A stretch of 64,000 nt of DNA from Clostridium gasigenes (lineage in GTDB: Bacteria > Bacillota > Clostridia > Clostridiales > Clostridiaceae): contig NZ_FNJM01000005.1 in assembly GCF_900104115.1 (NCBI RefSeq), positions 1-64,000 on the forward strand, written 5' to 3'. Position numbers and translations under genes: made by a program. Below the pieces are notes generated by a model that saw only the letters and a list, made by a program, of their open reading frames with translations, was not told where the DNA came from and searched no databases. This document shows positions 8,010 to 16,917 of the stretch, piece by piece (within the stretch, counting starts at the first letter, position 1; every line of letters starts with the position of its first letter).

Positions 8010-8942
8010 ATGAGAAGTTTTATAGGACATAGTGATATAATTAATAGCTTTAAAAAAAGAGTTGCAAACAAAAGCCTTTCTCATGCACACCTTATAGTAG
8101 GGGTCGATGGTATTGGAAAAAGTAAACTTGCCCAAATATTTGCAGTACAAATATTAGGGGGGGATTATACAAGACAATATGTAGATATAATGAATTATCG
8201 CCCAACAAAAGCATCCTTTGGAGTAGATGAAGTAAGAGAATTAATAACGGAAGTTAATAAAAAACCTTTTGAAGGAAATAAGAAAGTTATAGTAGTTCAT
8301 GAAGGTAATAAATTAACAATTCAAGCTCAAAATGCTTTATTAAAAACAATAGAGGAACCGCCAAGTGGTGTATTTATAATTATACTTTGTGAGAGTTTAG
8401 AGTTAATTTTAGATACAATAAAGTCAAGATGTCAAATATATAAATTAACACCTTTATCAAAAAATGAAACGACTGAATATATAAGAACTATTAAGAATAA
8501 TGCTACAGAAGGTGAAATATTAGCTTCGATAGCTTATAGTGAGGGTATTCCTGGAAAAGCAGAGAGATTTTTAATAGATAGTAATCTTAAGAACTTAAGA
8601 CAATTATTATTGGACGTGCTAAGTGAAGCGAATAATGGAGCCGCAGATGTTTTGCTAAGACATGAAAATTTATTATTATCTTATAAAGATAATAAAGATG
8701 AAATACTTAATATATTAACTTCGTTTATAAGAGATATAATGGTGTATAAGGAACTTAATGACACTAATTTAGTAATAAATGCAGATAAAATAGATAGTTT
8801 AAAAAAACTTGCAATAGGTATGTCGTATAAAAAACTAAATAAAATACTGGATAAAATAAGAGAAGCAAGAATAAATTTATTAAGCAATTCTAATTTTGCC
8901 ATAACTATAAGGGTTATGCTAATTGGATTTATGGAGGGTTAA
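8010..8942 (+). CDS. holB: DNA polymerase III delta' subunit
   Basis: This 310-residue AAA+ clamp-loader subunit has a Walker A-like GVDGIGKSK (about 30-38), the GVDEVREL segment (about 71-78), and the sensor-type SRC motif near residue 144. The Cys4 zinc module found between Walker A and the VDE segment in E. coli delta' is absent; about 25 residues are missing there. It acts with DnaX and HolA to load the beta clamp. The stop codon is 2 bases before ricT, so the two are translationally linked. Confidence 0.92.
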   Translation: MRSFIGHSDIINSFKKRVANKSLSHAHLIVGVDGIGKSKLAQIFAVQILGGDYTRQYVDIMNYRPTKASFGVDEVRELITEVNKKPFEGNKKVIVVHEGNKLTIQAQNALLKTIEEPPSGVFIIILCESLELILDTIKSRCQIYKLTPLSKNETTEYIRTIKNNATEGEILASIAYSEGIPGKAERFLIDSNLKNLRQLLLDVLSEANNGAADVLLRHENLLLSYKDNKDEILNILTSFIRDIMVYKELNDTNLVINADKIDSLKKLAIGMSYKKLNKILDKIREARINLLSNSNFAITIRVMLIGFMEG

Positions 8943-8944
8943 TA

Positions 8945-9850
8945 ATGATAAAAGTTGTAGGAGTAAGGTTTAAGAAAGCAGGTAAAATCTACTATTTTGA
9001 CCCAAAAGAATTACATATAGAAAAAGAGGATTTTGTAGTAGTAGAAACAGCTAGAGGAATAGAGTTTGGAGAATGCGTTATAGGAATAAAGGAAATATCA
9101 GAAGATGATATAGTAGCTCCATTAAAGAGTGTTATAAGAGTTGCACAAAGGGAAGATATAGATAAACATAAAGAAAACAAAGTAAGGGAAAAAGATGCTT
9201 TATCTATATGTTTAAGTAAAATAGAAGACCATAAATTAAATATGAAATTAATAGATGTAGAGTATACTTTTGACAATAATAAAGTTATATTTTATTTCAC
9301 AGCAGATGGAAGAGTTGATTTTAGAGAATTAGTTAAGGATCTAGCAACAATTTTCAAAACAAGAATAGAACTTAGACAAATTGGTGTTAGAGATGAGGCT
9401 AAAATGTTAGGTGGGCTTGGACCTTGTGGAAGACCTATGTGTTGTTCAACTTTTCTTGGAGATTTTACATCTGTATCTATAAAAATGGCAAAAGAACAGA
9501 ATCTTTCATTAAATCCTACTAAAATATCAGGTATTTGTGGGAGATTAATGTGTTGCTTAAATTATGAGCAAAGTACTTATGAAGATATAAGAAAGAGAAT
9601 GCCAAAGATAGGGTCAATAGTAGAAACAGAAGAAGGCATTGGAGAAGTAATAAATAATAATACTGTAAAAGAAAGTGTTAAGGTTAAAGTTAAAAGAGGT
9701 GATGAAGAAATAATTGAAGAGTTTAAAATCGAAAATATTACTCTTGTCACTGGACGATATGAAGATTATATAGACGAATCAGATATTAAATTGGAAATTG
9801 AATCATTAGAAGATAAAAGGCTGATGAAGAATATAATAAAAGATAATTAA
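8945..9850 (+). CDS. ricT: PSP1-domain protein RicT (YaaT)
   Basis: This 301-residue protein has a PSP1 C-terminal domain and the characteristic Cys-rich core: GPCGRPMCCSTFL (about 158-170) and GICGRLMCCLNYE (about 198-210). In Bacillus, RicT forms the Y-complex with RicA and RicF, carries Fe-S clusters, and is needed for mRNA maturation by RNase Y and for sporulation and competence. It follows holB with only 2 bases between them. RicA and RicF are not in this window. Confidence 0.93.
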   Translation: MIKVVGVRFKKAGKIYYFDPKELHIEKEDFVVVETARGIEFGECVIGIKEISEDDIVAPLKSVIRVAQREDIDKHKENKVREKDALSICLSKIEDHKLNMKLIDVEYTFDNNKVIFYFTADGRVDFRELVKDLATIFKTRIELRQIGVRDEAKMLGGLGPCGRPMCCSTFLGDFTSVSIKMAKEQNLSLNPTKISGICGRLMCCLNYEQSTYEDIRKRMPKIGSIVETEEGIGEVINNNTVKESVKVKVKRGDEEIIEEFKIENITLVTGRYEDYIDESDIKLEIESLEDKRLMKNIIKDN

Positions 9851-9863
9851 GGGGGCAGACAGG

Positions 9864-10067
9864 GTGAAATCTTTAATAAAGGTTTATAACCTTAATACTA
9901 ATGAAGATATTAATAATGTTAGAGAAGCTGTGGCAAGTAATGAGGGTGTTATTGCTTGCGAGGTTAATATTAGTAAGAAAGAAGTTAGTGTAGTTTATGA
10001 TGATAGAGGCCTAAGTTTAGATGATATTATCAATTCTATTGAAGAAAAAGGATATAGTGTAGTTTAA
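9864..10067 (+). CDS. HMA-like small protein lacking the CxxC metal site
   Basis: This 67-residue protein has the beta-alpha-beta-beta-alpha-beta pattern of heavy-metal-associated domains (EVNISKKEVSVVYDD, then IEEKGYSVV at the end). The metal-binding loop that normally reads MxCxxC is YNLNTNED, with no Cys at that place. The only Cys is near residue 32. It probably no longer binds copper in the usual way. The start is GTG, 13 bases after ricT, with AGGGGGC upstream. Its function is unknown. Confidence 0.7.
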   Translation: MKSLIKVYNLNTNEDINNVREAVASNEGVIACEVNISKKEVSVVYDDRGLSLDDIINSIEEKGYSVV

Positions 10068-10089
10068 TGGTGGGAAATATATTTTAAGA

Positions 10090-10112
10090 AGTATAATTAT
10101 ATAAATTATACT
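10090..10112. repeat. Inverted repeat upstream of the ferredoxin gene
   Basis: AGTATAATT, 5 bases, AATTATACT is a perfect 9-bp inverted repeat. It has no T run, so it is not a classical terminator. It could be a weak end of the ricT transcript or an operator for the ferredoxin gene. Confidence 0.5.
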
Positions 10113-10179
10113 AAAGTCTTTAAAAATATAAAACACTATGATAAAATAAAAAAGATATAAATATAGGAGGTGTTTTTTA

Positions 10180-10350
10180 ATGGCATTTTTAATAGAAGAT
10201 TCATGTGTAAACTGCGGTGCATGCGCTGCGGAATGTCCAGTTAACGCTATAAGCCAAGGTGATACACAATTTGTTATAGACGCAGATACTTGTATCGATT
10301 GCGGAAGCTGTGCAAATGTTTGTCCAGTTGGAGCTCCTGTCCAAGCTTAA
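10180..10350 (+). CDS. 2[4Fe-4S] ferredoxin, clostridial type
   Basis: This 56-residue electron carrier has two complete CxxCxxCxxxCP cluster motifs, Cys9/12/15/19 and Cys38/41/44/48. The sequence is very close to classical clostridial ferredoxins. It serves as the main low-potential carrier for pyruvate:ferredoxin oxidoreductase, hydrogenase and related enzymes. AGGAGG lies 8 bases before the ATG. It is monocistronic with a strong terminator right after it. Confidence 0.96.
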   Translation: MAFLIEDSCVNCGACAAECPVNAISQGDTQFVIDADTCIDCGSCANVCPVGAPVQA

Positions 10351-10357
10351 TAAACAT

Positions 10358-10387
10358 AAAAACCGTCATTAATATGACGGTTTTTAT
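10358..10387 (+). terminator. Terminator of the ferredoxin gene
   Basis: AAACCGTCAT and ATGACGGTTTTTATTTT form a stem with a T run, 8 bases after the stop codon. Confidence 0.93.
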
Positions 10388-10498
10388 TTTTTTATTTAAA
10401 AAAGTAGAATAAAATATTGATTTGTTATTTATTTAATACATAATAGTAAAATATTAACAAAAAATAGTGTGATATATTATTTATCTTAATATATATTA

Positions 10499-10538
10499 TT
10501 AAAATCCGTAGTTATATAAATAACTACGGAATTTTTTT
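10499..10538. terminator. Hairpin with T run, probably bidirectional
   Basis: TCCGTAGTTAT, 4 bases, ATAACTACGGA is followed by ATTTTTTT on the plus strand, with AAAA on the other side. It most likely ends the minus-strand gene at 10602-11237. The stronger T run is on the plus strand, although no plus-strand gene lies between it and the ferredoxin terminator. Confidence 0.75.
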
Positions 10539-10601
10539 GAACATTTATTAATAAGTATTGGAGATGAGCTTCTAAATAACCTGTTATTTGCTTTCCGATT
10601 T

Positions 10602-11237
10602 CTAAGGTGTAAGAATTATAACGGAATTACTATTGGTAAAAGATAATTCAGAAGTTTGAATAGTAGAGTTATTAACTTTAGTAATATTTTTCATACGGGA
10701 AATAAATTTATAAGGCCCATCTAAATAAGAGTGCTCTAGAGAGGTTTTATAAAGCATGGGTAGTATATATTTAGGGCTAACATTAATTGATAAAGTTGCA
10801 GCTTCTGATCCATCTAAAGAAAAATGACCACCTATAGGAATAAGTAAAAAATCTAAATCTTTTAATTTAGATATAAGTTCAGAACTTAGCTTATGTCCAA
10901 GAGTACCTAAATGACAAAACTTTAAGTTATCTATTTCAAAAATATAAATAATGTTATTTCCTCGTTTTAATCCTTTAATATTATCAGAGTAAGTAGTATA
11001 ACCTTCTATAGATATATAATCATTGCTATATTTTGCACAAGAATTAATTATTTTACAATCTTTTGTTAGATAATCATTAGTATTATCTATATTAAGAGAA
11101 TTGCTTAAAGTGATTAAGTCAGGTTTAAAATCGTATTTTATTATAGAAGAGTTTAAATCTATTGGATTAATTAATATTCTTTTGCCAGTAGAATTCTTAA
11201 TTAAGAAGGTAGTGTTGCCAAACCATTTAATTTCCAT
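10602..11237 (-). CDS. Metallo-beta-lactamase-fold protein with lost metal motif
   Basis: This 211-residue protein follows the UPF0173/YtkL-type MBL fold. It begins MEIKWFGNTTFLI and contains FCHLGTLGHKL (about 107-117) and LLIPIGGHFSLDG (about 131-143). The HxHxDH metal motif that should follow the first strands is replaced by TLSNSLNIDN (about 43-52), and the Asp of the usual HxGDLGH is Thr112. It is therefore unlikely to bind two metals in the usual way. It is a single minus-strand gene with AAAGGAG before the ATG. Confidence 0.75.
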   Translation of the reverse strand: MEIKWFGNTTFLIKNSTGKRILINPIDLNSSIIKYDFKPDLITLSNSLNIDNTNDYLTKDCKIINSCAKYSNDYISIEGYTTYSDNIKGLKRGNNIIYIFEIDNLKFCHLGTLGHKLSSELISKLKDLDFLLIPIGGHFSLDGSEAATLSINVSPKYILPMLYKTSLEHSYLDGPYKFISRMKNITKVNNSTIQTSELSFTNSNSVIILTP

Positions 11238-11597
11238 AAAAATCTCCTTTTAATCATATTTACATATATGTATTTTTAGGAAAAATTTATAATATAATTC
11301 ATGAAGAAAGAAAATATATATTTATAGTTAAAAATAACTATGGTTAAGATGTTATTTAAATGGCAATAATTTCAAATAAGAAGGTTTCAGAAAAAACAAA
11401 TCACTTATAAATATAATTATATAAAGTAATCAAAATAGATTAGGGGATTAATTAGATATTTTTTTGAAGATGTAAAAGAAGAATTATAGTAATTGTATGA
11501 AGGTTAGTAATATATCATAGTATATAGTATGGTATATTTTCAAATTCATTAAAAATGGTTTTATTAAACTATAGCAATAGGGTATGGAGGTAGAGAA
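11238..11597. other. Intergenic region upstream of clpC, no gene seen
   Basis: These 360 very AT-rich bases lie between two divergent genes. I searched for the heptad repeat GGTCAAA bound by CtsR and for the CIRCE element and found neither. Possible promoter fragments such as TTGTAT-17-CATAGT near 11493 are weak. Confidence 0.6.
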
Positions 11598-14039
11598 ATG
11601 ATTTTTGGCAGGTTTACAGAAAGAGCTCATATTATAATAGGAGAAGCTCAAAAAGAATCTGAATATTTTAAACATGGATATATAGGAACAGAGCATATTT
11701 TATTAGGTATTTTAAATGAAGGGGGATATGCGTCTCAGGTTTTAAAAACAAAAGGTATAACTTTAGAAAAAGCAAAAAAAGTACTTGAAGAATATCTAGG
11801 ATTCGGAGATGGGGAAATATCTATAGGAGAAATGCTTTTAACACCTAGAACTAAAAGGTTGTTTGATGATAGTTTAGTTAAGGCTAGGGTTTTTGATCAT
11901 AGTTATATAAGCCCAGAACATGTGTTGTTAGCATTAATAGATGATGGCGAAGGTGTAGCATATACAATATTAACAAGATGTAAGGCTAACTTTAATGATA
12001 TAAGAGAAGATTTAACAAAATTTTTAGCCGGAAAAGATTTCGAGGATATAAAATTAGAAAATAAGACTAATAAAAAGAGTAATAAAACACCAATGTTAAA
12101 TCAATATGGGAGAGATTTAACAGCTATGGCAAGGGAAGGGAGATTAGATCCTGTAATAGGGCGAGAGAAGGAAAATCAAAGAGTCCTTGAAATTTTATGT
12201 AGAAGAGTAAAAAATAATCCTTGTCTTATAGGTGAACCAGGTGTTGGTAAAACAGCAGTAATAGAGGGGTTAGCCCAAAGAATAGTAAATGGGGATATTC
12301 CTGAAATGCTTAGAGATAAAAAGATTATAACATTAGATTTAACATCTATGATTGCTGGTGCAAAGTATAGAGGTGAGTTTGAGGAACGATTAAAAAAGGT
12401 AATTGATGAGATTAGTAATAGAGATGATATTATTATATTTATAGATGAAATTCATACAATAGTAGGAGCTGGAGGGGCAGAGGGGGCTATAGACGCAGCT
12501 AATATATTAAAACCAGCTTTAGCAAGGGGGCAAATAAAATGTATTGGAGCAACTACAATTGATGAATATAGAAGGCATATAGAAAAGGATGCAGCGCTTG
12601 AGAGAAGGTTTCAGCCTGTTAATGTAGGAGAACCATCAAAAGCACAAACATTACAGATATTAATGGGGTTAAGAGATAAATATGAATCACATCATATGGT
12701 TAAAATAACTGATAAAGCCTTAAATGCAGCTGTAGAATATTCAGATAGATATATAACAGATAGATTTATGCCAGATAAGGCTATAGATTTAATGGATGAA
12801 GCTGCTGCGAAAGTAAGAATAGAAAAATTAGTAACCCCCCCAAGCCTTAAAGTTATAGAAGAAGAAATAGATACATTAATAAGAGCTAAGGATGAGGCTA
12901 TACGGGGTCAGGATTTTGAAAAAGCGGCTACATTAAGAGATGATGAGAAAAAATTAAAAGTAGAGTTTAAAAAAATTAAAGATGCATGGAGTAAGGAAAG
13001 TATTACTATAAGACATATAGTTGACGAAGAAAATATTGCAAAGGTAGTTTCTATATGGACCAAAATTCCTTTAGAAAAATTAACTGAAAAAGAATCAGAA
13101 AGATTATTAAAATTAGAGGAAATTTTGCATAAAAGAGTTATTGGCCAAGTGGAAGCTGTAAAAGCTGTATCTAAAGCAGTAAAAAGGGCTAGAGTAGGCC
13201 TTAAAGATCCAAACAGACCAATTGGTAGCTTTATATTTTGTGGTCCTACAGGCGTAGGTAAAACGGAATTATCAAATGCTTTAGCTGAGGCTATATTTGG
13301 TGATGATAAAAGTTTAGTAAGATTAGATATGTCAGAATATATGGAGAAACACTCTGTATCAAGATTAATAGGATCACCACCAGGATATGTTGGATATGAT
13401 GAAGGCGGACAATTAACAGAGGCTGTAAGAAGAAATCCTTATTCTGTAATACTATTGGATGAGATAGAGAAAGCTCATCCAGATGTATTTAATATATTGC
13501 TTCAAATAATGGAAGATGGAAGGTTGACAGATAGTAAAGGTAAAGTAATAAATTTTAAAAATACTATAATTATTATGACCTCTAATATAGGGGCACACTC
13601 ATTAAACAAGCAAAAAACAATGGGATTTGCAAGGGAGGCTACTGGTGAAAATACAGAATATGAAAAAATGAAGGAAAATATATTGGAAGAAATTAAATCA
13701 GAGTTTAAGCCGGAATTCTTAAATAGAATAGATGATATAATAGTTTTCCATAAATTAAAAGAAAATGATGTATTACAAATAGTAAATATAATGTTAGAGA
13801 ATACTATTAAAAGATTAAAAGAAAAAAAGATATTTTTAAAATTAGATGATGATAGTAAAAAATTCTTGGTAAATAAAGGTGCTGATACAACTTATGGAGC
13901 ACGACCGCTAAGAAGGATTATAACTAGGGAATTGGAAGATAGGTTAAGTGAAGAAATGTTAAGAGGTGATATAAAAACAGGGGATAAGTTGGATGTTTAT
14001 TATGATGGGAAAAGCTTATGTTTTAAGCATATAGTATAG
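11598..14039 (+). CDS. clpC: ATP-dependent Clp protease ATPase subunit ClpC
   Basis: This 813-residue unfoldase works with ClpP. It has an N-terminal Clp repeat domain (1-145), a first AAA+ module with Walker A GEPGVGKT (about 213-220), a middle UVR-type segment ([15 protein letters not shown], about 436-450), and a second AAA+ module with Walker A GPTGVGKT (about 549-556). The C-terminal D2-small domain is intact. The start has GGAGGT 8 bases upstream. In most clostridia it ends a ctsR-mcsA-mcsB-clpC operon, but those three genes are missing here and no CtsR box is visible. Confidence 0.96.
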   Translation: MIFGRFTERAHIIIGEAQKESEYFKHGYIGTEHILLGILNEGGYASQVLKTKGITLEKAKKVLEEYLGFGDGEISIGEMLLTPRTKRLFDDSLVKARVFDHSYISPEHVLLALIDDGEGVAYTILTRCKANFNDIREDLTKFLAGKDFEDIKLENKTNKKSNKTPMLNQYGRDLTAMAREGRLDPVIGREKENQRVLEILCRRVKNNPCLIGEPGVGKTAVIEGLAQRIVNGDIPEMLRDKKIITLDLTSMIAGAKYRGEFEERLKKVIDEISNRDDIIIFIDEIHTIVGAGGAEGAIDAANILKPALARGQIKCIGATTIDEYRRHIEKDAALERRFQPVNVGEPSKAQTLQILMGLRDKYESHHMVKITDKALNAAVEYSDRYITDRFMPDKAIDLMDEAAAKVRIEKLVTPPSLKVIEEEIDTLIRAKDEAIRGQDFEKAATLRDDEKKLKVEFKKIKDAWSKESITIRHIVDEENIAKVVSIWTKIPLEKLTEKESERLLKLEEILHKRVIGQVEAVKAVSKAVKRARVGLKDPNRPIGSFIFCGPTGVGKTELSNALAEAIFGDDKSLVRLDMSEYMEKHSVSRLIGSPPGYVGYDEGGQLTEAVRRNPYSVILLDEIEKAHPDVFNILLQIMEDGRLTDSKGKVINFKNTIIIMTSNIGAHSLNKQKTMGFAREATGENTEYEKMKENILEEIKSEFKPEFLNRIDDIIVFHKLKENDVLQIVNIMLENTIKRLKEKKIFLKLDDDSKKFLVNKGADTTYGARPLRRIITRELEDRLSEEMLRGDIKTGDKLDVYYDGKSLCFKHIV

Positions 14040-14136
14040 ATCACACAATTGGAGAAATAATAGACTAGCAAATCTTACTAGTTATTTTAAAAAGCTCCCT
14101 AAGGTGTATTTTAAAAAAATATTACTTAAGAATCTA

Positions 14137-14165
14137 TTGCAAAAAGTATATATGATATATATAAT
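14137..14165 (+). promoter_or_regulatory. Strong sigma-A promoter of the trxB operon
   Basis: TTGCAA at 14137-14142, a 17-base spacer, and TATAAT at 14160-14165. Transcription should start near 14172, immediately before the candidate operator at 14175. Confidence 0.8.
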
Positions 14166-14174
14166 AGTATTAAG

Positions 14175-14193
14175 TTATACCCCTAGGGGGTAA
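14175..14193 (+). promoter_or_regulatory. CsoR/CstR-like operator
   Basis: TTATACCCCTAGGGGGTAA is a near-perfect inverted repeat and is strikingly G/C-rich for this AT-rich genome. It lies at about +3 to +21 and abuts the AAGGAGG of trxB. CsoR, CstR and RcnR-type repressors bind sites with an AT-flanked C run and G run of this kind. The regulator is not in the window, so the assignment is inference. Confidence 0.6.
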
Positions 14194-14205
14194 GGAGGAA
14201 CCTTT

Positions 14206-15147
14206 ATGAGTAAAGAAATTAAGAATATTGAATTAATGATAATTGGCGGTGGTCCTGCTGGATTAACCTCAGCTATATATGCATCAAGAGCTAAACTAGA
14301 AATGATGTTGTTAGAAAATCAAATTCTAGGGGGTCAAGTAAGAAATAGTTATACAATTGAAAACTATCCAGGATTTAAAAAGATAACTGGACCAGAATTA
14401 GCAGATTTAATGCAACAACAAGCAGAGGAATTAGGGGCGACAATAGATGAATTCGATTCTATTGAAACAGTTGATTTTTCTGCTAATGAGAAAGTAATAG
14501 AAACTGAAGAGTATATTTATAAGGCTAAAGCTGTAATAGTTGCAACAGGAGCAAGTCCTAAGAAATTACCAATTCCAAGTGAAAATGAATTTGCCGGTAA
14601 GGGAATTCATTATTGTGCTGTCTGTGATGGAGCAATGTATGAAGGAAAAGTGATAGCTGTAGTTGGGGGCGGAAACTCTGCTTTAGAAGAGGCTATTTTC
14701 CTTACTAAATTTGCAAGTAAAGTAATTATGATAAGAAGACATAATTATTTTAATGGAGAAAAGGCTAATATTGATGAAGTTATGAATAATCCTAAAATTG
14801 AAGTTATGTTTAATGAAGACATAGTTGATGTTAAAGGTGCTGCTTTTGTAGAAAAAGCTATAATTAAAAATAGTAAGACTAATGAAGAAAAAGAAATTGA
14901 AGTTGATGCTGTATTTGGATTTGTAGGAACAGTTCCAATGACAGATATGTTTAAAGAGTATTTAAATATAACATCAAGTGGATATATTATTACTAATGAA
15001 AATATGCAAACAAATGTTGATGGTGTGTATGCAGCTGGAGATGTTAGAGAAAAGCAATTTAGACAAATTACTACTGCTGTGGCAGATGGTACAATTGCAG
15101 CATTAAGTGCAGAAAAATATATAGTAGAACAAAGGAGAGAAATATAA
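14206..15147 (+). CDS. trxB: Thioredoxin reductase-like flavoprotein
   Basis: This 313-residue flavoprotein has an FAD motif GGGPAG (14-19), a redox-active CAVCDG (Cys137, Cys140), a nucleotide-site motif GGGNSALEEA (about 155-164), and a C-terminal FAD motif AAGDVRE. The NADPH-phosphate motif HRRxxxR is only partly kept: residues 176-182 are IRRHNYF. It could therefore prefer NADH or accept electrons from ferredoxin, as described for some clostridial thioredoxin reductase relatives. Its stop overlaps the start of the glutaredoxin-like gene by one base, which suggests that protein is its partner. Confidence 0.9.
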   Translation: MSKEIKNIELMIIGGGPAGLTSAIYASRAKLEMMLLENQILGGQVRNSYTIENYPGFKKITGPELADLMQQQAEELGATIDEFDSIETVDFSANEKVIETEEYIYKAKAVIVATGASPKKLPIPSENEFAGKGIHYCAVCDGAMYEGKVIAVVGGGNSALEEAIFLTKFASKVIMIRRHNYFNGEKANIDEVMNNPKIEVMFNEDIVDVKGAAFVEKAIIKNSKTNEEKEIEVDAVFGFVGTVPMTDMFKEYLNITSSGYIITNENMQTNVDGVYAAGDVREKQFRQITTAVADGTIAALSAEKYIVEQRREI

Positions 15148-15374
15148 TGATTAAAATTTATTCAACATCATGGTGTCCAGCTTGTGTTAAGGCAAAAAGA
15201 TTCTTCGAAATGAAGGGTTGGGAATATAATGAAATAAATGTAGCTGATAAGCATGAAGATAGAGAAGAAGTATTTAAAATTTCAGGACAAAGAACTGTAC
15301 CGGTTATACAAATTTCTGAAGAAATTATTGTTGGATTCAATAGAAAAGAAATAGAAGCAGCAGTTGGGAAATAA
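15147..15374 (+). CDS. Glutaredoxin-like thiol protein, partner of TrxB
   Basis: This 75-residue thioredoxin-fold protein has the active site SWCPAC (Cys10, Cys13) and the cis-Pro segment RTVPVI (about 50-55). It resembles NrdH/glutaredoxin-like small carriers such as Clostridium pasteurianum Cp9, which works with a TrxB-like flavoprotein. The ATG overlaps the trxB stop (TAATG), so the two are translationally coupled. Likely electron acceptors are peroxidases or ribonucleotide reductase, but none is encoded nearby. Confidence 0.9.
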   Translation: MIKIYSTSWCPACVKAKRFFEMKGWEYNEINVADKHEDREEVFKISGQRTVPVIQISEEIIVGFNRKEIEAAVGK

Positions 15375-15407
15375 TTTTTTAGTATTCACTATAAGATTAA
15401 GTAATAT

Positions 15408-15437
15408 TAAAAAATAGCATACCTTTGCTATTTTTTA
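15408..15437 (+). terminator. Terminator of the trxB operon
   Basis: AAAAAATAGCA, a short loop, TGCTATTTTTT. Confidence 0.88.
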
Positions 15438-15450
15438 AAATTCCTAAATA

Positions 15451-15490
15451 CATAAAAAAGAAACTCATTAATTTGAGTTTCTTTTTTATG
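15451..15490. terminator. Terminator of the second glutaredoxin gene
   Basis: CATAAAAAAGAAACTCA and its inverted copy are nearly perfect around a 6-base loop. It lies downstream of the minus-strand gene at 15508-15735 and can act in both directions. Confidence 0.88.
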
Positions 15491-15507
15491 TATTTAATTT
15501 TGAAAAA

Positions 15508-15735
15508 TTATTTTTCAAGGGCAGTTTCAATAGCTTTTTTATCAAAACCAATTATAATAGCACCATTAATATCTAAAACTGGTACACCCATTTGTTTTGA
15601 TTTGCTTACCATCTCTTCTCGAGCATCCATATTATCTTGAACATTTAGCTCTTCAAATAAAACCTCTTTTCCTTTTAAATAATTTTTAACTTTAACACAC
15701 CATGGACAAGAATTTGTTGTGTATACTTTAACCAT
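15508..15735 (-). CDS. Glutaredoxin family protein
   Basis: This 75-residue thioredoxin-fold protein has SCPWC (Cys10, Cys13) and the cis-Pro segment MGVPVLDI. It is a paralogue of the carrier at 15147-15374 but uses CPWC instead of CPAC. A GTG at 15744 is in frame, but the GGAGT site and family length favour the ATG at 15735. It is convergent with the trxB operon and separated from it by two terminators, so it is regulated independently. Confidence 0.88.
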   Translation of the reverse strand: MVKVYTTNSCPWCVKVKNYLKGKEVLFEELNVQDNMDAREEMVSKSKQMGVPVLDINGAIIIGFDKKAIETALEK

Positions 15736-15900
15736 AATAATCACACTCCTTAAATAATAGATAACTATTATTATTTAATATTAATATTACAATATATTAA
15801 TAATTTTTTCAATACATTATTAATATTTTTAATAAAGTTTATTTTAAATATTATATTCTATTTTAGACTATGATATTATAGGAATGAGGCATGTTAAAAG

Positions 15901-16062
15901 TTATTTGATAACATTTCCGTTATCTAAATTTGAGTTTAGTACCATGTTATCAAGAGAAGTTGGGATAGAGACATTTGATATATTAGCGGATAAATTTTTT
16001 TCTGCAGTGTCTTTAAGTATATTTTTAGAGGCAACATTAGAAAAATAATTGTTATAGATCAA
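15901..16062 (-). CDS. Possible small protein, unknown
   Basis: This possible 53-residue product starts at TTG (16060-16062), with AAAGGAG placed 8 bases upstream. The composition (Asn, Ser, Leu-rich, no membrane segment) is unremarkable and I recognise no family. It lies in the 459-base gap between the divergent glutaredoxin and gntR genes. The ribosome binding site is the only argument in its favour. Confidence 0.3.
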   Translation of the reverse strand: MIYNNYFSNVASKNILKDTAEKNLSANISNVSIPTSLDNMVLNSNLDNGNVIK

Positions 16063-16133
16063 AATATCAACTCCTTTAAACTTGATAAATTTATATTTTC
16101 CAAAAAAAATTTTTTTATACAATTTATAAAAAA

Positions 16134-16162
16134 TTCATACAACTGGTCTAGACATCTATAAC
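16134..16162 (+). promoter_or_regulatory. Promoter of gntR-nagB with internal operator
   Basis: TTCATA at 16134-16139, a 17-base spacer, and TATAAC at 16157-16162. The spacer contains CTGGTCTAGACATC (16143-16156), built on the palindrome GTCTAGAC. This matches the TGGTCTAGACCA-type site of NagR/YvoA (HutC-subfamily GntR) repressors and implies autoregulation. Confidence 0.65.
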
Positions 16163-16194
16163 TATTATATATATAATAATAAGGAGGAGTAAGA

Positions 16195-16917
16195 ATGATA
16201 GATAAAAGTAGTCCTATTCCTGTATATTATCAATTAAAAAATGATTTAATAATAAAGATATCACAAGGTATATGGAAACCGGGAGAATGTATAGCTAGTG
16301 AAAGAGAACTGTGTGAAATTTATGGGGTAAGTAGAATGACCATAAGGCAGGCTTTAGGTGAATTAGTTCAAGAAGATGTGCTTTTTAAAATAAAAGGTAA
16401 AGGTACATTTGTATGTGAACCAACAGTTAAACAAGAAGATATGATGAGTTTTACTGATATGATGAAACAAACAGGTAGGAATCTTAAAACTGAGGTTATC
16501 GAGTTTAATAAAATAAATACACCTGAACACTTAACTGAGATAATTTCCTTAGATAAAGTTTATATAATAAACAGAAAACGGATTGTAGATAATGAGTGTA
16601 TAGCTGTAGAAAAAGTCTATATACCTGTTGATTATTGTGGATATATTGATGAGAAAATGCTTGAAGGTTCTTTATTTAAAATTCTTGAAGAATTTGGATA
16701 TATGGTGGATCATTCTCAATCATCTATAGCAGCAGTAATTATGAATAGTGAATTAAAGGATTTATTTAAAGTAAGTGAAGCGGTTCCATTATTAAAAATG
16801 ACAAGTAAAACATATACTCAAAAAGGCAAAATGATCTTCTTAGAAGAGTCAATTTATAGATCAGACAAGTTTGTATTACAAGTTAATATTTCAATGAGAG
16901 AGGGGAAAATAAAATGA
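16195..16917 (+). CDS. GntR-family (HutC subfamily) regulator, NagR/YvoA-like
   Basis: This 240-residue repressor has an N-terminal winged helix (ASERELCEIYGVSRMTIRQAL, about 35-55) and a C-terminal UTRA effector domain. The paired nagB gene, overlapping by 4 bases, indicates a role in amino-sugar use. The expected effector is glucosamine-6-phosphate or N-acetylglucosamine-6-phosphate. A fitting operator lies in its own promoter. It has an AAGGAGGAG site before the ATG. Confidence 0.9.
   Translation: MIDKSSPIPVYYQLKNDLIIKISQGIWKPGECIASERELCEIYGVSRMTIRQALGELVQEDVLFKIKGKGTFVCEPTVKQEDMMSFTDMMKQTGRNLKTEVIEFNKINTPEHLTEIISLDKVYIINRKRIVDNECIAVEKVYIPVDYCGYIDEKMLEGSLFKILEEFGYMVDHSQSSIAAVIMNSELKDLFKVSEAVPLLKMTSKTYTQKGKMIFLEESIYRSDKFVLQVNISMREGKIK

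Noticed and set aside
15425-15640. Plus-strand 71-residue frame
   Set aside because: It runs through two terminators and the antisense of the glutaredoxin gene.
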